A stretch of 64,000 bases of DNA, taken from the NCBI RefSeq assembly GCF_009649815.1, contig NZ_WJIC01000006.1, positions 124,001-188,000 on the forward strand, read 5' to 3'. This stretch comes from Nocardia sp. SYP-A9097 (GTDB lineage: Bacteria > Actinomycetota > Actinomycetes > Mycobacteriales > Mycobacteriaceae). The notes under the pieces were generated by a model. It worked only from the letters and a program-made list of their open reading frames with translations. It had not been told where the DNA came from and searched no databases. Of the stretch, positions 33,388 to 44,021 are shown in pieces (the first letter of the stretch is position 1; every line of letters starts with the position of its first letter). A program made the translations under genes and the position numbers.

Positions 33388-34272
33388 ATGACACTCACAG
33401 GGTTGTTCGTGCCGCTGATCACCCCGTTCACCGCGACCGGCGAGATCGCCGCGTCGGCACTCGAAGGACTCGCCCACGAGGTCCTGGATGCGGGCGCGAC
33501 CGGCATAGTCGCACTCGGTACCACCGGCGAACCGGACATGCTCACCGCCGGTGAACGCCGCCGCGTACTCGATATCTGCGCGAATGTCTGTGCCGAACGT
33601 CAGGTTCCGCTGATCGCCGCCGCCGGATCGAATATCACCGCGAGTTCGGTACGGGACCTGCGCACCCTCGATTCCCGAATCACGGCCGCACTCACCGTGG
33701 TCCCGTACTACCTGCGCCCCTCCGAAGCCGGTGTGGTGGAACACTTCCGGCAGCTCGCCGCGGCCAGCCCGGTCCCACTGGTGATCTACCACATCCCGTA
33801 CCGCACCGGCCGCCCGCTCGGCGCCGAAACCCTCTGCCGCATAGCCGAATTGCCGAATGTCGCGGGCTTCAAATACACCGCGGGCGGCATCGACGACGAA
33901 ACCATCGCCTTCATGAGTCGCGCCGCCGACCACACCGCGATCCTCGCCGGCGACGACCTCTACGCCGCCCCGCTGCTCGCCCTGGGCGCCACCGGAGCCA
34001 TCCTGGCCTGCGCGAATATCGCCCCCGCCGCCTACACCGACCTCATCTCCGCCTGGCAATCCGGCCCGCTCGACCGAGCCCGCCGCATCGGCAACGCCCT
34101 CGCCCCCTTGGCCTCCGCCCTCTTCGTCGAACCCAATCCGACTGTCATCAAAGGAGTCCTGGCCGCCCAAGGCCGAATCCCCACCCCCGCAGTCCGCCTC
34201 CCCCTACTCCCCGCCTCGCAGCAATCCATCGAAGCCGCCCTCACCGCCCTAACCCTCACCCACGCCAACTGA
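33388..34272 (+). CDS. DapA-family aldolase (dihydrodipicolinate synthase-like)
   Basis: 294-residue TIM-barrel class I aldolase/lyase. The Schiff-base lysine is K162 (GFKYTAGG), the proton-relay Tyr is Y134 (VIYHIPYRT), and GTTGE (44-48) binds the pyruvate carboxylate. Such enzymes condense or cleave 2-keto acids; the family includes lysine-pathway DapA, N-acetylneuraminate lyase and catabolic members. Isolation from lysine genes and a dedicated LysR regulator favour a catabolic or specialised role, but the substrate cannot be read from sequence. Divergent from the regulator. Confidence 0.85.
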   Translation: MTLTGLFVPLITPFTATGEIAASALEGLAHEVLDAGATGIVALGTTGEPDMLTAGERRRVLDICANVCAERQVPLIAAAGSNITASSVRDLRTLDSRITAALTVVPYYLRPSEAGVVEHFRQLAAASPVPLVIYHIPYRTGRPLGAETLCRIAELPNVAGFKYTAGGIDDETIAFMSRAADHTAILAGDDLYAAPLLALGATGAILACANIAPAAYTDLISAWQSGPLDRARRIGNALAPLASALFVEPNPTVIKGVLAAQGRIPTPAVRLPLLPASQQSIEAALTALTLTHAN

Positions 34273-34280
34273 CCGCCCGC

Positions 34281-34336
34281 CGAGTGTGCACTCATGGCGG
34301 CGGTTCGGACATATCTCCGCCACCAGTGCACACTCG
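34281..34336. repeat. 56-bp palindromic intergenic repeat, copy A
   Basis: Arms 34281-34300 (CGAGTGTGCACTCATGGCGG) and 34317-34336 are complementary except for two bases; the 16-base centre contains TTCGGACATATCT. The same unit occurs at 34424-34479, and half copies at about 38631 and 43548. Confidence 0.8.
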
Positions 34337-34423
34337 CGGCCTCGCCCCTGCCCGGTGCGCACTCGCGGCCCCCAGCACATCGATTGGTGATGAGTGCGCA
34401 CTCGCGCCCCGGCCGCCGAGTGC

Positions 34424-34479
34424 CGAGTGTGCACTGGTGGCGGTGATTCGGGCATATCTCCGCCATGAGTGCACAGTCG
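34424..34479. repeat. 56-bp palindromic intergenic repeat, copy B
   Basis: Arms 34424-34443 and 34460-34479 with centre TGATTCGGGCATATCT; same length and layout as copy A. Between A and B lie two extra AGTGCGCACTCG half palindromes. The cluster fills the gap between the DapA-like gene and alr. Confidence 0.8.
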
Positions 34480-34533
34480 TGTGCGGCCGGGTGTGACGGG
34501 AGTCGCGTGGGTGGGGATGGCAGGATCGGACGG

Positions 34534-35670
34534 GTGAACAACCCCGATCCGCAGGTGGAGACCCTCGTCGATCTCGATGCCATTGCCCACAATGTGCGAA
34601 TTCTGGCCGAGCACGCCGGGGACGCGGCGGTCATGGTGGTCGTGAAGGCGGACGGGTACAACCACGGGGCGGTCGAGGTCGGCAAGGCGGCGCTCGCGGC
34701 GGGGGCGCGGGAGTTGGGTGTGACCACTGTCGAGGAGGCGGTGGCGTTGCGTGCGGCGGGGATCACCGCGCCGATTCTGTGCTGGCTCAATACTTCCGAT
34801 ACCGATTACGCGAGCGCGATTGCCGCCGATATCGAGATCGCGGTGTCCTCGGTGCGGCATCTGGAGGCGGTCGCGGTGGCCGCGCGGCAGCTGGATCGAA
34901 TGGCGATCGTCACGCTGAAAGTCGATACCGGGCTCAATCGCAACGGTGTCTCATCGATCGAATACCCGCAGGTACTGGCTCTGCTTCGGGAGCTGGTCGA
35001 CAATCGGACGGTCCGTTTCCGCGCCATCTTCTCCCATCTCGCACACGCGGATTCACCGCACCATCCGACCATCGACATCCAGCGCGACCGCTTCCTGGAA
35101 TTCATCGCCGAGGCGAAAGATCAGGGGCTGCAACCGGAATTGGTGCATCTGGCCAATTCCGCCGCGACCCTCACCCGCCCGGATCTGGCCTTCGACATGG
35201 TGCGCCCGGGTATCGCCGTCTACGGACTCTCCCCGATTCCGGAGATCTCCGACTTCGGTCTGCGCCCGGCCATGACCTTCCGCGCCAGGGTCGCCCTGGT
35301 GAAACAGGTCGCCGCGGGTGAAGGCGTCTCCTACGGGCACGAGTGGATCGCCCCGCACGACACCACCGTCGCCCTCATCCCCGCCGGATACGCCGACGGC
35401 GTGCCCCGCACCCTCGGCGGTCGCTTCGATGTGTGGCTGGGCGGCGAGCGCAGACCCAATATCGGGCGCGTCTGCATGGACCAGCTCGTGGTCGACCTCG
35501 GCGACAACGCGGCCGGAGTACGGGAGGGCGACACCGCCATCCTCTTCGGCGGCCAAGCCGGTGTCCCGCACCCGCAGGAGTGGGCCGACACCCTCGGCAC
35601 CATCCACTACGAAATCGTCTGCTCCCCACGCGGCCGCGTCGTACGCAGTTACACCGGCGACGCGCGATGA
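34534..35670 (+). CDS. alr: Alanine racemase
   Basis: 378 residues. PLP enzyme giving D-alanine for peptidoglycan. N-terminal barrel begins VDLDAIAHNVR; the PLP lysine is in VVVKADGYNHGA; the opposing catalytic Tyr is in SYGHEW; GRVCMDQLVVDL is the conserved substrate-channel region. Start GTG 34534 gives a normal-length protein and avoids the repeat cluster; longer starts exist. First gene of a five-gene run in which each following junction but one overlaps, the same order as Rv3423c-Rv3419c. Confidence 0.97.
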   Translation: MNNPDPQVETLVDLDAIAHNVRILAEHAGDAAVMVVVKADGYNHGAVEVGKAALAAGARELGVTTVEEAVALRAAGITAPILCWLNTSDTDYASAIAADIEIAVSSVRHLEAVAVAARQLDRMAIVTLKVDTGLNRNGVSSIEYPQVLALLRELVDNRTVRFRAIFSHLAHADSPHHPTIDIQRDRFLEFIAEAKDQGLQPELVHLANSAATLTRPDLAFDMVRPGIAVYGLSPIPEISDFGLRPAMTFRARVALVKQVAAGEGVSYGHEWIAPHDTTVALIPAGYADGVPRTLGGRFDVWLGGERRPNIGRVCMDQLVVDLGDNAAGVREGDTAILFGGQAGVPHPQEWADTLGTIHYEIVCSPRGRVVRSYTGDAR

Positions 35671-36113
35671 CCAATATGCGCACCCTGCCCACCGTCGAGG
35701 ACACCGAAGCCCTCGGCCGTGAACTCGCCGCGCAACTGCAACCCGGTGATCTGGTCGTCCTGGACGGACCGCTCGGCGCGGGCAAAACCGCGCTCACCCG
35801 CGGCATCGCGGCGGGCCTCGGTGTCGAAGGTCGCGTCAGCTCACCGACTTTCATCATCGCCCGCCAACATCGCGCCGGTTCCGATCCGCGCTCCATCGCC
35901 CTCGTGCATGTCGACGCCTACCGCCTCGGCGGCGATCTCGACGAACTGGACGCCCTCGACCTCGACACCGATCTGCACGATGCCGTGGTCGTCGTCGAAT
36001 GGGGTCTCGGCGTCGTCGAACACTTGGCCGACCGCCACCTGCGCGTCCTGCTCCGCCGCGAATTCGACTCCGACATCCGCACCGCCGAATGGGAGTGGGT
36101 CTCCGCCGACTGA
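35667..36113 (+). CDS. tsaE: tRNA t6A biosynthesis ATPase TsaE
   Basis: 148 residues. P-loop ATPase that works with TsaB and TsaD in making N6-threonylcarbamoyladenosine at position 37 of ANN-decoding tRNAs. Walker A is GPLGAGKTA; SSPTFI and DAYRL are family motifs. Overlaps alr by four bases (ATGA), giving coupled translation. Confidence 0.95.
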   Translation: MTNMRTLPTVEDTEALGRELAAQLQPGDLVVLDGPLGAGKTALTRGIAAGLGVEGRVSSPTFIIARQHRAGSDPRSIALVHVDAYRLGGDLDELDALDLDTDLHDAVVVVEWGLGVVEHLADRHLRVLLRREFDSDIRTAEWEWVSAD

Positions 36114-36173
36114 ATGGGTGCAGGCAGGGACGGCATCGAGTGGCCTCGACCACCCGGTATCGTTAACGCAATC

Positions 36174-36866
36174 ATGCTTGTACTGGCTGTCGACACCTCG
36201 ACCCCTGCCGTGACGGCGGGACTGGTGGAACTGGAACCGGCGGACGAGGGAACAATCGCACCTCGCATCACCACGCTCACCTCCAAGGTGACCGTGGACG
36301 CACGCGCGCACAATGAGGTGTTGACCCCGCACATCCTGGCCTGCCTCGCCGCATCCGGGCGCACCCGAGCCGAGATCGACGCCGTCGTCACCGGCATCGG
36401 ACCCGGACCCTTCACCGGACTGCGCGTCGGTATGGCCACCGCCGCCGCCTTCGGCGACGCACTCGGAGTGCCGGTCTACGGCGTCTGCAGCCTGGACGCG
36501 ATCGCCGCCGACACCGAGAGCTACCTGAAAACCCCCGCCGAACCGGTGGAGCTGCTCGTCGTCACCGATGCCCGCCGCCGCGAGGTGTACTGGGCGCGCT
36601 ACCGCGCCGAGGGCCGCGTCGAAGGACCCGAGGTGAGCAAACCCGCCGACCTCGACCCGGGCACCGCCACCGTGATCGCCGGATCCGCCTCGCACGTCGA
36701 CTACTTCGACCTGCCCGTGCTGCCCGTCGAAACCCCGTCCCCCTACGGGTTGGTACGCGTCGCCGCCCGCGACATCCTCGCCGGCGTCACCCCCGAACCA
36801 CTGGTCCCGCTCTACCTGCGCCGCCCCGACGCGGTCGAACGCAGCTATGCGCAGGTGGGCCGATGA
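36174..36866 (+). CDS. tsaB: tRNA t6A biosynthesis protein TsaB
   Basis: 230 residues. Actin-like-fold scaffold that pairs with TsaD. Motifs: [10 protein letters not shown] at the N end and [16 protein letters not shown] 36174 is preferred over ATG 36114 because it starts right at the family core; the 60-base gap is the only real spacer in the operon. Overlaps rimI by four bases. Confidence 0.93.
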   Translation: MLVLAVDTSTPAVTAGLVELEPADEGTIAPRITTLTSKVTVDARAHNEVLTPHILACLAASGRTRAEIDAVVTGIGPGPFTGLRVGMATAAAFGDALGVPVYGVCSLDAIAADTESYLKTPAEPVELLVVTDARRREVYWARYRAEGRVEGPEVSKPADLDPGTATVIAGSASHVDYFDLPVLPVETPSPYGLVRVAARDILAGVTPEPLVPLYLRRPDAVERSYAQVGR

Positions 36867-37375
36867 CCATCCGCATCCAACCGATGCGGCCGGCCGATGC
36901 CGTGCGCTGCGCCGAGCTCGAACAGGTCCTGTTCCCCGAAGACGATCCCTGGCACGAGGTCTCGTTCCTGTCCGAACTGGCCGCCTCACACAACCGGTAC
37001 ATCACCGCGCGCGACGAGGACGAGCGCATGATCGGATACGCCGGAATCGCCCTGCTCGGCACCGACGATCAGCCCGAAGCCGAAATCCACACCATCGGCG
37101 TCGACCCCGAACTGCATCGCGGCGGCGTCGGCACCCGACTGCTGCTCGCCATGCTCGCCGAGGCCGGACGCCGCGGCGGACCCGTCTTCCTCGAAGTCCG
37201 CACCGACAACACCCCCGCCATCGCCATGTACGAGAAGCACGGCTTCCACATCATCGGCCTGCGGAAGAACTACTACCAGCCCAGCGGCGCCGACGCGTAC
37301 ACCATGCGCAAGCCCGCCATGGCCGGGTACACCCAGGACGCCGGGTTCCCGGAGGACACAGAGGTCTTGTCATGA
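36863..37375 (+). CDS. rimI: GNAT acetyltransferase, RimI-type
   Basis: 170 residues. GNAT fold with the acetyl-CoA loop around [10 protein letters not shown] and the C-terminal [13 protein letters not shown] motif. RimI acetylates N-terminal Ala of ribosomal protein S18 in E. coli; actinobacterial forms are broader. The tsaB-rimI-tsaD context is widely conserved. Overlaps both neighbours by four bases. Confidence 0.93.
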   Translation: MTIRIQPMRPADAVRCAELEQVLFPEDDPWHEVSFLSELAASHNRYITARDEDERMIGYAGIALLGTDDQPEAEIHTIGVDPELHRGGVGTRLLLAMLAEAGRRGGPVFLEVRTDNTPAIAMYEKHGFHIIGLRKNYYQPSGADAYTMRKPAMAGYTQDAGFPEDTEVLS

Positions 37376-38403
37376 TCGTCATGGGTATCGAAAGCTCCTG
37401 CGACGAAACGGGAGTCGGCATCGTGCGCCGATTGCCCGACGGCAGTTGCGAATTGCTCGCCGACGAGGTCGCCTCCAGCGTCGACCAGCATGCGCGCTTC
37501 GGTGGTGTGGTGCCCGAAATCGCTTCGCGCGCACACCTCGAGGCGATTGTGCCCGCCATGCGCCGGGCGCTCGCCGCCGCCGATATCGAGAAGCCGGACG
37601 CGCTCGCCGTCACCATCGGACCTGGACTCGCCGGTGCACTGCTGGTCGGCGTCGCGGCGGCGAAAGCCTATGCGGCAGCGTGGGATATCCCGTTCTACGC
37701 ACTCAATCACCTCGGCGGACACGTCGCCGTCGACACCCTCGAGCATGGGCCGATGCCGCCCGCGGTCGCGCTGCTCGTCTCGGGCGGCCACACGCATCTG
37801 CTGAAGGTCACCGATCTGGCACAGCCGATCGTCGAACTCGGCAGCACCGTCGACGACGCCGCCGGTGAAGCCTTCGACAAGGTGGCCCGCCTGCTCGGCC
37901 TCGGCTATCCGGGCGGACCCGTGCTGGATGCCATTGCCGCCGAAGGTGATCCGCACGCCATCGCCTTCCCGCGCGGTATGACCGGCCCCCGCGACCCGCG
38001 CTACGACTTCTCCTTCTCCGGCCTGAAAACCTCGGTGGCCCGCTATGTCGAAGCCGCCCAGCGCGACGGCCGTGACCTCCCCATCCCGGATATCGCCGCC
38101 TCCTTTCAGGAAGCCGTCGCCGACGTCCTCACCATGAAAGCCGTCCGTGCGGTCGAGGACAGTGGCACCAACACCCTCGTTCTCGGCGGCGGCGCGACCG
38201 CCAATTCCCGCATCCGCTCCATGGCCGAAGAGCGTTGCACCGCAGCCGGAATCACCCTCCGCATCCCCAAACCCCGCCTCTGCACCGACAACGGCGTCAT
38301 GATCGCCACCCTCGGCGCCCACGTAATCGCAGGCGGCGCAACCCCTTCCGCCCTGACGGTCGCCACCGATCCGGGCCTCCCCGTCTCCACCAGCCAACTC
38401 TGA
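37372..38403 (+). CDS. tsaD: tRNA N6-adenosine threonylcarbamoyltransferase TsaD
   Basis: 343 residues, full length. Transfers threonylcarbamoyl from the adenylate to tRNA A37. [12 protein letters not shown] is the N-terminal nucleotide loop; the metal-binding HxxxH is in [17 protein letters not shown] and [11 protein letters not shown] follow. Start ATG 37372 overlaps the rimI stop. Together with tsaB and tsaE this supplies the bacterial t6A complex except TsaC/Sua5, which is not in the window. Confidence 0.98.
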   Translation: MIVMGIESSCDETGVGIVRRLPDGSCELLADEVASSVDQHARFGGVVPEIASRAHLEAIVPAMRRALAAADIEKPDALAVTIGPGLAGALLVGVAAAKAYAAAWDIPFYALNHLGGHVAVDTLEHGPMPPAVALLVSGGHTHLLKVTDLAQPIVELGSTVDDAAGEAFDKVARLLGLGYPGGPVLDAIAAEGDPHAIAFPRGMTGPRDPRYDFSFSGLKTSVARYVEAAQRDGRDLPIPDIAASFQEAVADVLTMKAVRAVEDSGTNTLVLGGGATANSRIRSMAEERCTAAGITLRIPKPRLCTDNGVMIATLGAHVIAGGATPSALTVATDPGLPVSTSQL

Positions 38404-38431
38404 CCCACCACCAGCCGCGTCATAGCCGCGC

Positions 38432-38530
38432 TCAGCCGTGAATCCACCAGGGCCAGGGTGCGGTCGACAGCACTGACAAGGCCAGGCCGGCGGCGGCTAC
38501 CAGTCCGAGCAGCACATTCTTGATTCGCAT
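38432..38530 (-). CDS. Possible 32-residue single-helix membrane peptide
   Basis: A short frame with two basic residues, a hydrophobic helix (VLLGLVAAAGLALSVL) and a Trp-rich end (APWPWWIHG). GGGAG lies 5-6 bases ahead of the ATG. Too short to assign; may be real or chance. Confidence 0.35.
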   Translation of the reverse strand: MRIKNVLLGLVAAAGLALSVLSTAPWPWWIHG

Positions 38531-38630
38531 CCGCACTCCCGTCACTCGGGGTTGTTCCCCGCAGCGACGGTATCGGCGGCCGAATTCGCCCTCCAGCCAA
38601 TGCTTCCCACGCCCCGGGAAACCGGGGCGG

Positions 38631-38669
38631 GGGCGATTCGGGCATATCACCGCCGTAGCTGCACGCTCG
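38631..38669. repeat. Half copy of the 56-bp palindromic repeat
   Basis: GGCGATTCGGGCATATCACCGCC followed by a degraded right arm ending GCACGCTCG; matches the centre and right half of copy B, with no left arm. Confidence 0.6.
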
Positions 38670-38803
38670 GGCTCGGCGTGACATGGGAAGTCCAGGGGCA
38701 GGGGCACTCTCAGCAGCTGTGCACCTAGTGGTGTGGGAGCCGAATATGACTCAGCCGCCATGAAGCGGCGTTGCTTCGAGGCGGCTGCTTCTGTGTGCGG
38801 CTG

Positions 38804-40291
38804 CTAATCGGTGAGGCGGACCAGGGTTGTGGTCGTGCCGCCGGAGGAGCCGGAATTGTTGCGGGCACTCGAGGTGGTGGAGCCGGGGGGAGTGGTTCCG
38901 GCGGTGCTCGGTCCGGTATCGCTGGCCGGGAGGGTGGTGCCCAGCAGGGGACCCAGCAGGCGGGGAAGATCGGAGGGGAAGGGGATCTGGGGTAGGCCCG
39001 GATCCGGGCGCAGAGGTGGCTGCGCGATCGTGGTCAGCGGGGTGGGGATGCCGGTCGGCGGGGTGGCGGCGGACTGGCCCGCGGAGGGGATCGGCGGGGA
39101 GGTGGTGCGGTGCGCCGGACTCTGATTGGCGGTGGTGCTCGCGCCGGAAGTGGGGCCGCTCGGCGGCGTGGTGGGGACGACCGGCTGCTGGGTGCCGGTG
39201 GTGGGTGGCGAATAGTTGGTGCCCTGCGGTTCGGGGACAAGCTCTTTCACGCCGTAGCCGATGATCAACCCGACCACGACGATGGCGCCGGCGAGCGTGC
39301 CCGCCAGCTTGGTGAAGGTGCCGATCGGCGCTTCCGAACCCCGGCTGATCACCGGGAACGCGGTCGGTGCGGCCGAATCCGCCACCAGCGCGGCACCTTT
39401 GGCGATCGCCGCCTCCGGCTCCCGCACGGTGAGCACCGGCACATCCAGCTGCCGCTCCAGACTCGTCAGCACCGCGGGGGTATTCGCGCCGCCACCGATG
39501 ACCGCGACCGCCTCCGGGAACTTCGGCGCCCGCGCGAATACCGCGCGCGCGAATACCGCCAGCTCCCGCATGAGATCCGCGACCAGCTCGTCGAAGTCCA
39601 CCCGGGTGAGCTTGAGCGGCTGCCCGGCCACATGGTCGATGGTCACCGCGGGCGCGATGGACAGATGCTCCTTGGCCGCCCGCGAGCGATTGAGCAGCAT
39701 GCCCCGATTCGGGCGGGTGCCGCGCCGGGCCAGATGGCAGTCCAGCAGGTGTCGCAGGATCAGCTCGTCCACGGCATTGCCGCTGACCGTCGCGGTGCGT
39801 TCGGAGCGCAGCACGGTGTCGTCGGCGTGATCGGCCACGGTGACAGTCGTCCCGGTGGCACCCAGATCGAGCACGGCCACCGTCTGATAGCGATCCAGCA
39901 GCCCGGTGTGCCGCAGAAAGGCCAGTGCCGCCGTGCTTTCCGGGATGAGTCGCACGTCGCGGCGTTGCCGCCCGATAGCCGACCGGATGATCTGGGCCTG
40001 TTCCCGGTCCCGATAGGCGACCGCGATGTCACCGGGTGGTCCCGGGGTCGAATCATGGTGTGCGGCGGCCGCGATCGCGGCCGGATGCGCGCCGACGGGA
40101 TACACCGTGTCGCGCGGGATCTGAGTGGTCATCAACTCGATGGAGGAGGCCACCAGATCGCCGAGATCGCTGTGAGCCGTATCCGCGGTGACGACTCGAT
40201 AATCGAAGTGCTGTAGGCCGTTGGGGGTGGTGGCGACCGTCGCCGAGCACACCACCTCGCTCCCGGCGGAGATGCCGAGGGATGTTCGCAT
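38804..40291 (-). CDS. Hsp70-like ATPase-domain membrane protein
   Basis: 495 residues. The first 330 follow the Hsp70/actin fold: LGISAGSEVVC (phosphate 1), VLDLGATGTTVTVAD (phosphate 2), VIGGGANTPAVL (adenosine loop). There is no peptide-binding domain; instead one membrane helix (about 340-362, GTLAGAIVVVGLIIGYGV) and a Pro/Thr/Ser-rich tail of about 130 residues that would lie outside the membrane. ATG 40291 sits 5 bases after GGGAGG, better than the GTG two codons upstream. Such DnaK-like membrane proteins are common in Nocardia and Mycobacterium, function largely unknown. Divergent from groES. Confidence 0.82.
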   Translation of the reverse strand: MRTSLGISAGSEVVCSATVATTPNGLQHFDYRVVTADTAHSDLGDLVASSIELMTTQIPRDTVYPVGAHPAAIAAAAHHDSTPGPPGDIAVAYRDREQAQIIRSAIGRQRRDVRLIPESTAALAFLRHTGLLDRYQTVAVLDLGATGTTVTVADHADDTVLRSERTATVSGNAVDELILRHLLDCHLARRGTRPNRGMLLNRSRAAKEHLSIAPAVTIDHVAGQPLKLTRVDFDELVADLMRELAVFARAVFARAPKFPEAVAVIGGGANTPAVLTSLERQLDVPVLTVREPEAAIAKGAALVADSAAPTAFPVISRGSEAPIGTFTKLAGTLAGAIVVVGLIIGYGVKELVPEPQGTNYSPPTTGTQQPVVPTTPPSGPTSGASTTANQSPAHRTTSPPIPSAGQSAATPPTGIPTPLTTIAQPPLRPDPGLPQIPFPSDLPRLLGPLLGTTLPASDTGPSTAGTTPPGSTTSSARNNSGSSGGTTTTLVRLTD

Positions 40292-40726
40292 GTTCACCTC
40301 CCTTCGAGCGGATGGTCCTGGTGTAGACGACCATCTCGAACGGACTCTGGAACCGTCGGGTGTTCGACGGACGATTCCGAGCTACGGATCCGGCGGGGCC
40401 CTTGTCCGATGGGGCGTCGGGACCAGCCAGCGATCACTTGCGGTAAGGCTCTCGTCTCAGCTCTGTGCGGAGTGCTCCCGCGCAGTGGGGTGAAGCTTCT
40501 GTGTAACTGTCCGGCGGTGACGTGACGCACTCGATGCAGCCCTGTCACGCGACCGTCGTCAATGATGTCACAATCCGTTATCCGAACGTTACAGATTTTC
40601 GTATTTCTTTGGAAGCCCTCAGATTCTTCGGCCGTTCCGGTCGGCGAGTCGCATTGCGAGGCGGCCCGCCGTCGTGTTGCGCGCCCGGCTATGCGGCATA
40701 GAGTGCGGCAATAGCAGAGGCTGGCC

Positions 40727-40753
40727 TTGAGCGCTGGCACTCCCGTGTATAGA
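40727..40753 (+). promoter_or_regulatory. Candidate vegetative promoter of groES-groEL1
   Basis: TTGAGC (40727-40732) and TATAGA (40748-40753) are spaced 15 bases apart and overlap the CIRCE element, so repressor binding would block the polymerase. Confidence 0.5.
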
Positions 40754-40760
40754 GTGCTAG
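40734..40760. promoter_or_regulatory. CIRCE element (HrcA operator)
   Basis: CTGGCACTC, 9 bases, GAGTGCTAG: close to the CIRCE consensus TTAGCACTC-N9-GAGTGCTAA. Located 129 bases ahead of groES. Indicates HrcA repression relieved by heat or misfolding. Confidence 0.9.
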
Positions 40761-40888
40761 GTGGCACTGGGCCATGGTCCCGGCACCCGCGACGACGGGG
40801 CTTGTGCGCAGCGTCAGCAACGTGACCGAAACCGTGAGCTCGGGGAACCGCCCCGGGCGCGAAGACCCCTGAAAGTGGAGGGCTCAAC

Positions 40889-42938
<2,050 letters not shown>

Positions 42939-42972
42939 AAGTAGCTGCCGCACACCGCGGTTGAGCCACTGA

Positions 42973-43009
42973 CAAGGCCCCCGGACACGAAAAGTGTCCG
43001 GGGGCCTTG
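42973..43009 (+). terminator. Hairpin terminator after groEL1
   Basis: Perfect 16-bp stem (42973-42988 and 42994-43009) with a GAAAA loop, 34 bases after the stop. No U tract, as is common in actinobacteria. Confidence 0.85.
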
Positions 43010-43383
43010 CCGTAACGGTCACCTCCACCCCGCCGCCATTGTCCTTGCCGCGCGGAAGTTGCCCCGCCGCGCACGAAATCGCCACGGGGTACATGCGCGG
43101 CATGTACCCCGTGCCTCATCCAAATCCCTTCCCCCGGAACAACATGCGATCCGAGTGGCGCTGTCGGCCCGCCTCGCGCCCTCGGAGAATTCCGATCGCG
43201 CGGGCGGTGCGTGGGACGCTCCGCGGGCGAAATCCGCCGCGAGCCGGGTTGTCCCGAGCCGTGATGGTTCGCGGTTGTCCCGAGCCGTGCCGGATCGCCG
43301 ACGGCGAGTGCGCGGTTATGGGGGATGGCGGTGGTGAAGTCGCGGTGTGAGGTCTTGCGAGGAGCTAATGCGCGAGGGACCTG

Positions 43384-43460
43384 TTCGCGCCAAGGTTTCG
43401 ACTGCGCCACGGGCGTATTCGCGCCAAGGTTTCGACTGCGCCACAGGCGTGTTCGCGCCA
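43384..43460. repeat. 34-bp tandem repeat
   Basis: Two nearly identical 34-base units beginning TTCGCGCCAAGGTTTCGACT (43384 and 43418) and the start of a third at 43452. Not in a recognised gene. Confidence 0.8.
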
Positions 43461-43547
43461 AACCTCTTCGGCGGTACAGGCGGCTGCGCGTGATGCGCGA
43501 TTTCAGCGGCGACTGTGCGTTGTGGCCCGAGAAACCCGGAGCCATCC

Positions 43548-43568
43548 GCCGGTAGGTGCACGCTCGAG
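43548..43568. repeat. Half copy of the 56-bp palindromic repeat
   Basis: CCGCCGGTAGGTGCACGCTCG matches the degraded right arm seen at 38650-38669. Confidence 0.5.
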
Positions 43569-43588
43569 CTTACGACGAGTAAAGGCGT

Positions 43589-43621
43589 GAGGCCCCGGAC
43601 TGGTTGTCCAGGGCCTCACGG
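43589..43621 (-). terminator. Terminator after the short anti-sigma gene
   Basis: 14-bp stem (43589-43602 and 43608-43621, one mismatch) with a 5-base loop, 88 bases beyond the stop of the - strand anti-sigma gene. Confidence 0.75.
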
Positions 43622-43708
43622 GAGTGTTGGGAGTCGGTGCGCGGCAGGGGGCTGGCGGTCCGGTTACGGACCGGTCGGGCGTCCTGGTGTGCTGGGCCGA
43701 CTGGTGTA

Positions 43709-44020
43709 TCAGTCGCGGATCGCGCGCGGGCGGCCGTTGCCGGAGTGGAGCGCGGAGCCATTGTGATGGATTGCGGTGGGTGGCGCCTGGTCTGCTGCTA
43801 CGGCTGCGAGTAGACGTTCGCGGAGTGCGGGCGGTGGCGGTGTGGCCGCCACGGTCGCCAGCAGGGCGAGAGCCTCTCGGGTGTGCTGCACTTCCTGGGT
43901 GAAGTCCGCGCGCAGTAGCGGGTCGTCGGTATCCAGTAATTCCCGCACCGCGCGCTGATCTTCGTCGCCGATCGATCCCAGCGCGACAGTGTGCGCGAGA
44001 TCGATCTGGCTTTCGTTCAT
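43709..44020 (-). CDS. Short RskA-like anti-sigma protein without membrane segment
   Basis: 103 residues. The N-terminal 75 match the cytoplasmic sigma-binding domain of SigK anti-sigma factors: LAHTVALGSIGDEDQRAV..., VQHTREALALLA, PPPALRERLLAAV. RskA proteins normally continue with a membrane helix and an extracytoplasmic domain and exceed 200 residues; here the frame stops soon after residue 100 and a terminator follows, so it appears to be a soluble, possibly unregulated or differently regulated form. Starts one base after the sigma gene stop; translationally coupled. Confidence 0.75.
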   Translation of the reverse strand: MNESQIDLAHTVALGSIGDEDQRAVRELLDTDDPLLRADFTQEVQHTREALALLATVAATPPPPALRERLLAAVAADQAPPTAIHHNGSALHSGNGRPRAIRD

Positions 44021-44021
44021 C

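Larger units (their letters stand above)
38404..38803. other. 400-base gap after tsaD
   Basis: Holds a possible 32-codon membrane peptide (separate entry) and one half copy of the 56-bp palindromic repeat. Nothing else recognised. Confidence 0.5.
43014..43708. other. 695-base gap with tandem and dispersed repeats, no gene
   Basis: No frame here has convincing coding character or homology. It contains a repeated GGTTGTCCCGAGCCGTG (43247 and 43273), a 34-bp tandem repeat (43384-43460), a half palindromic repeat (43548-43568) and a terminator (43589-43621). Confidence 0.6.

Noticed and set aside
42994..43350. 118-codon frame after groEL1
   Set aside because: It starts inside the terminator hairpin, is Arg/Pro-rich and resembles nothing; neighbouring repeats argue for non-coding sequence.
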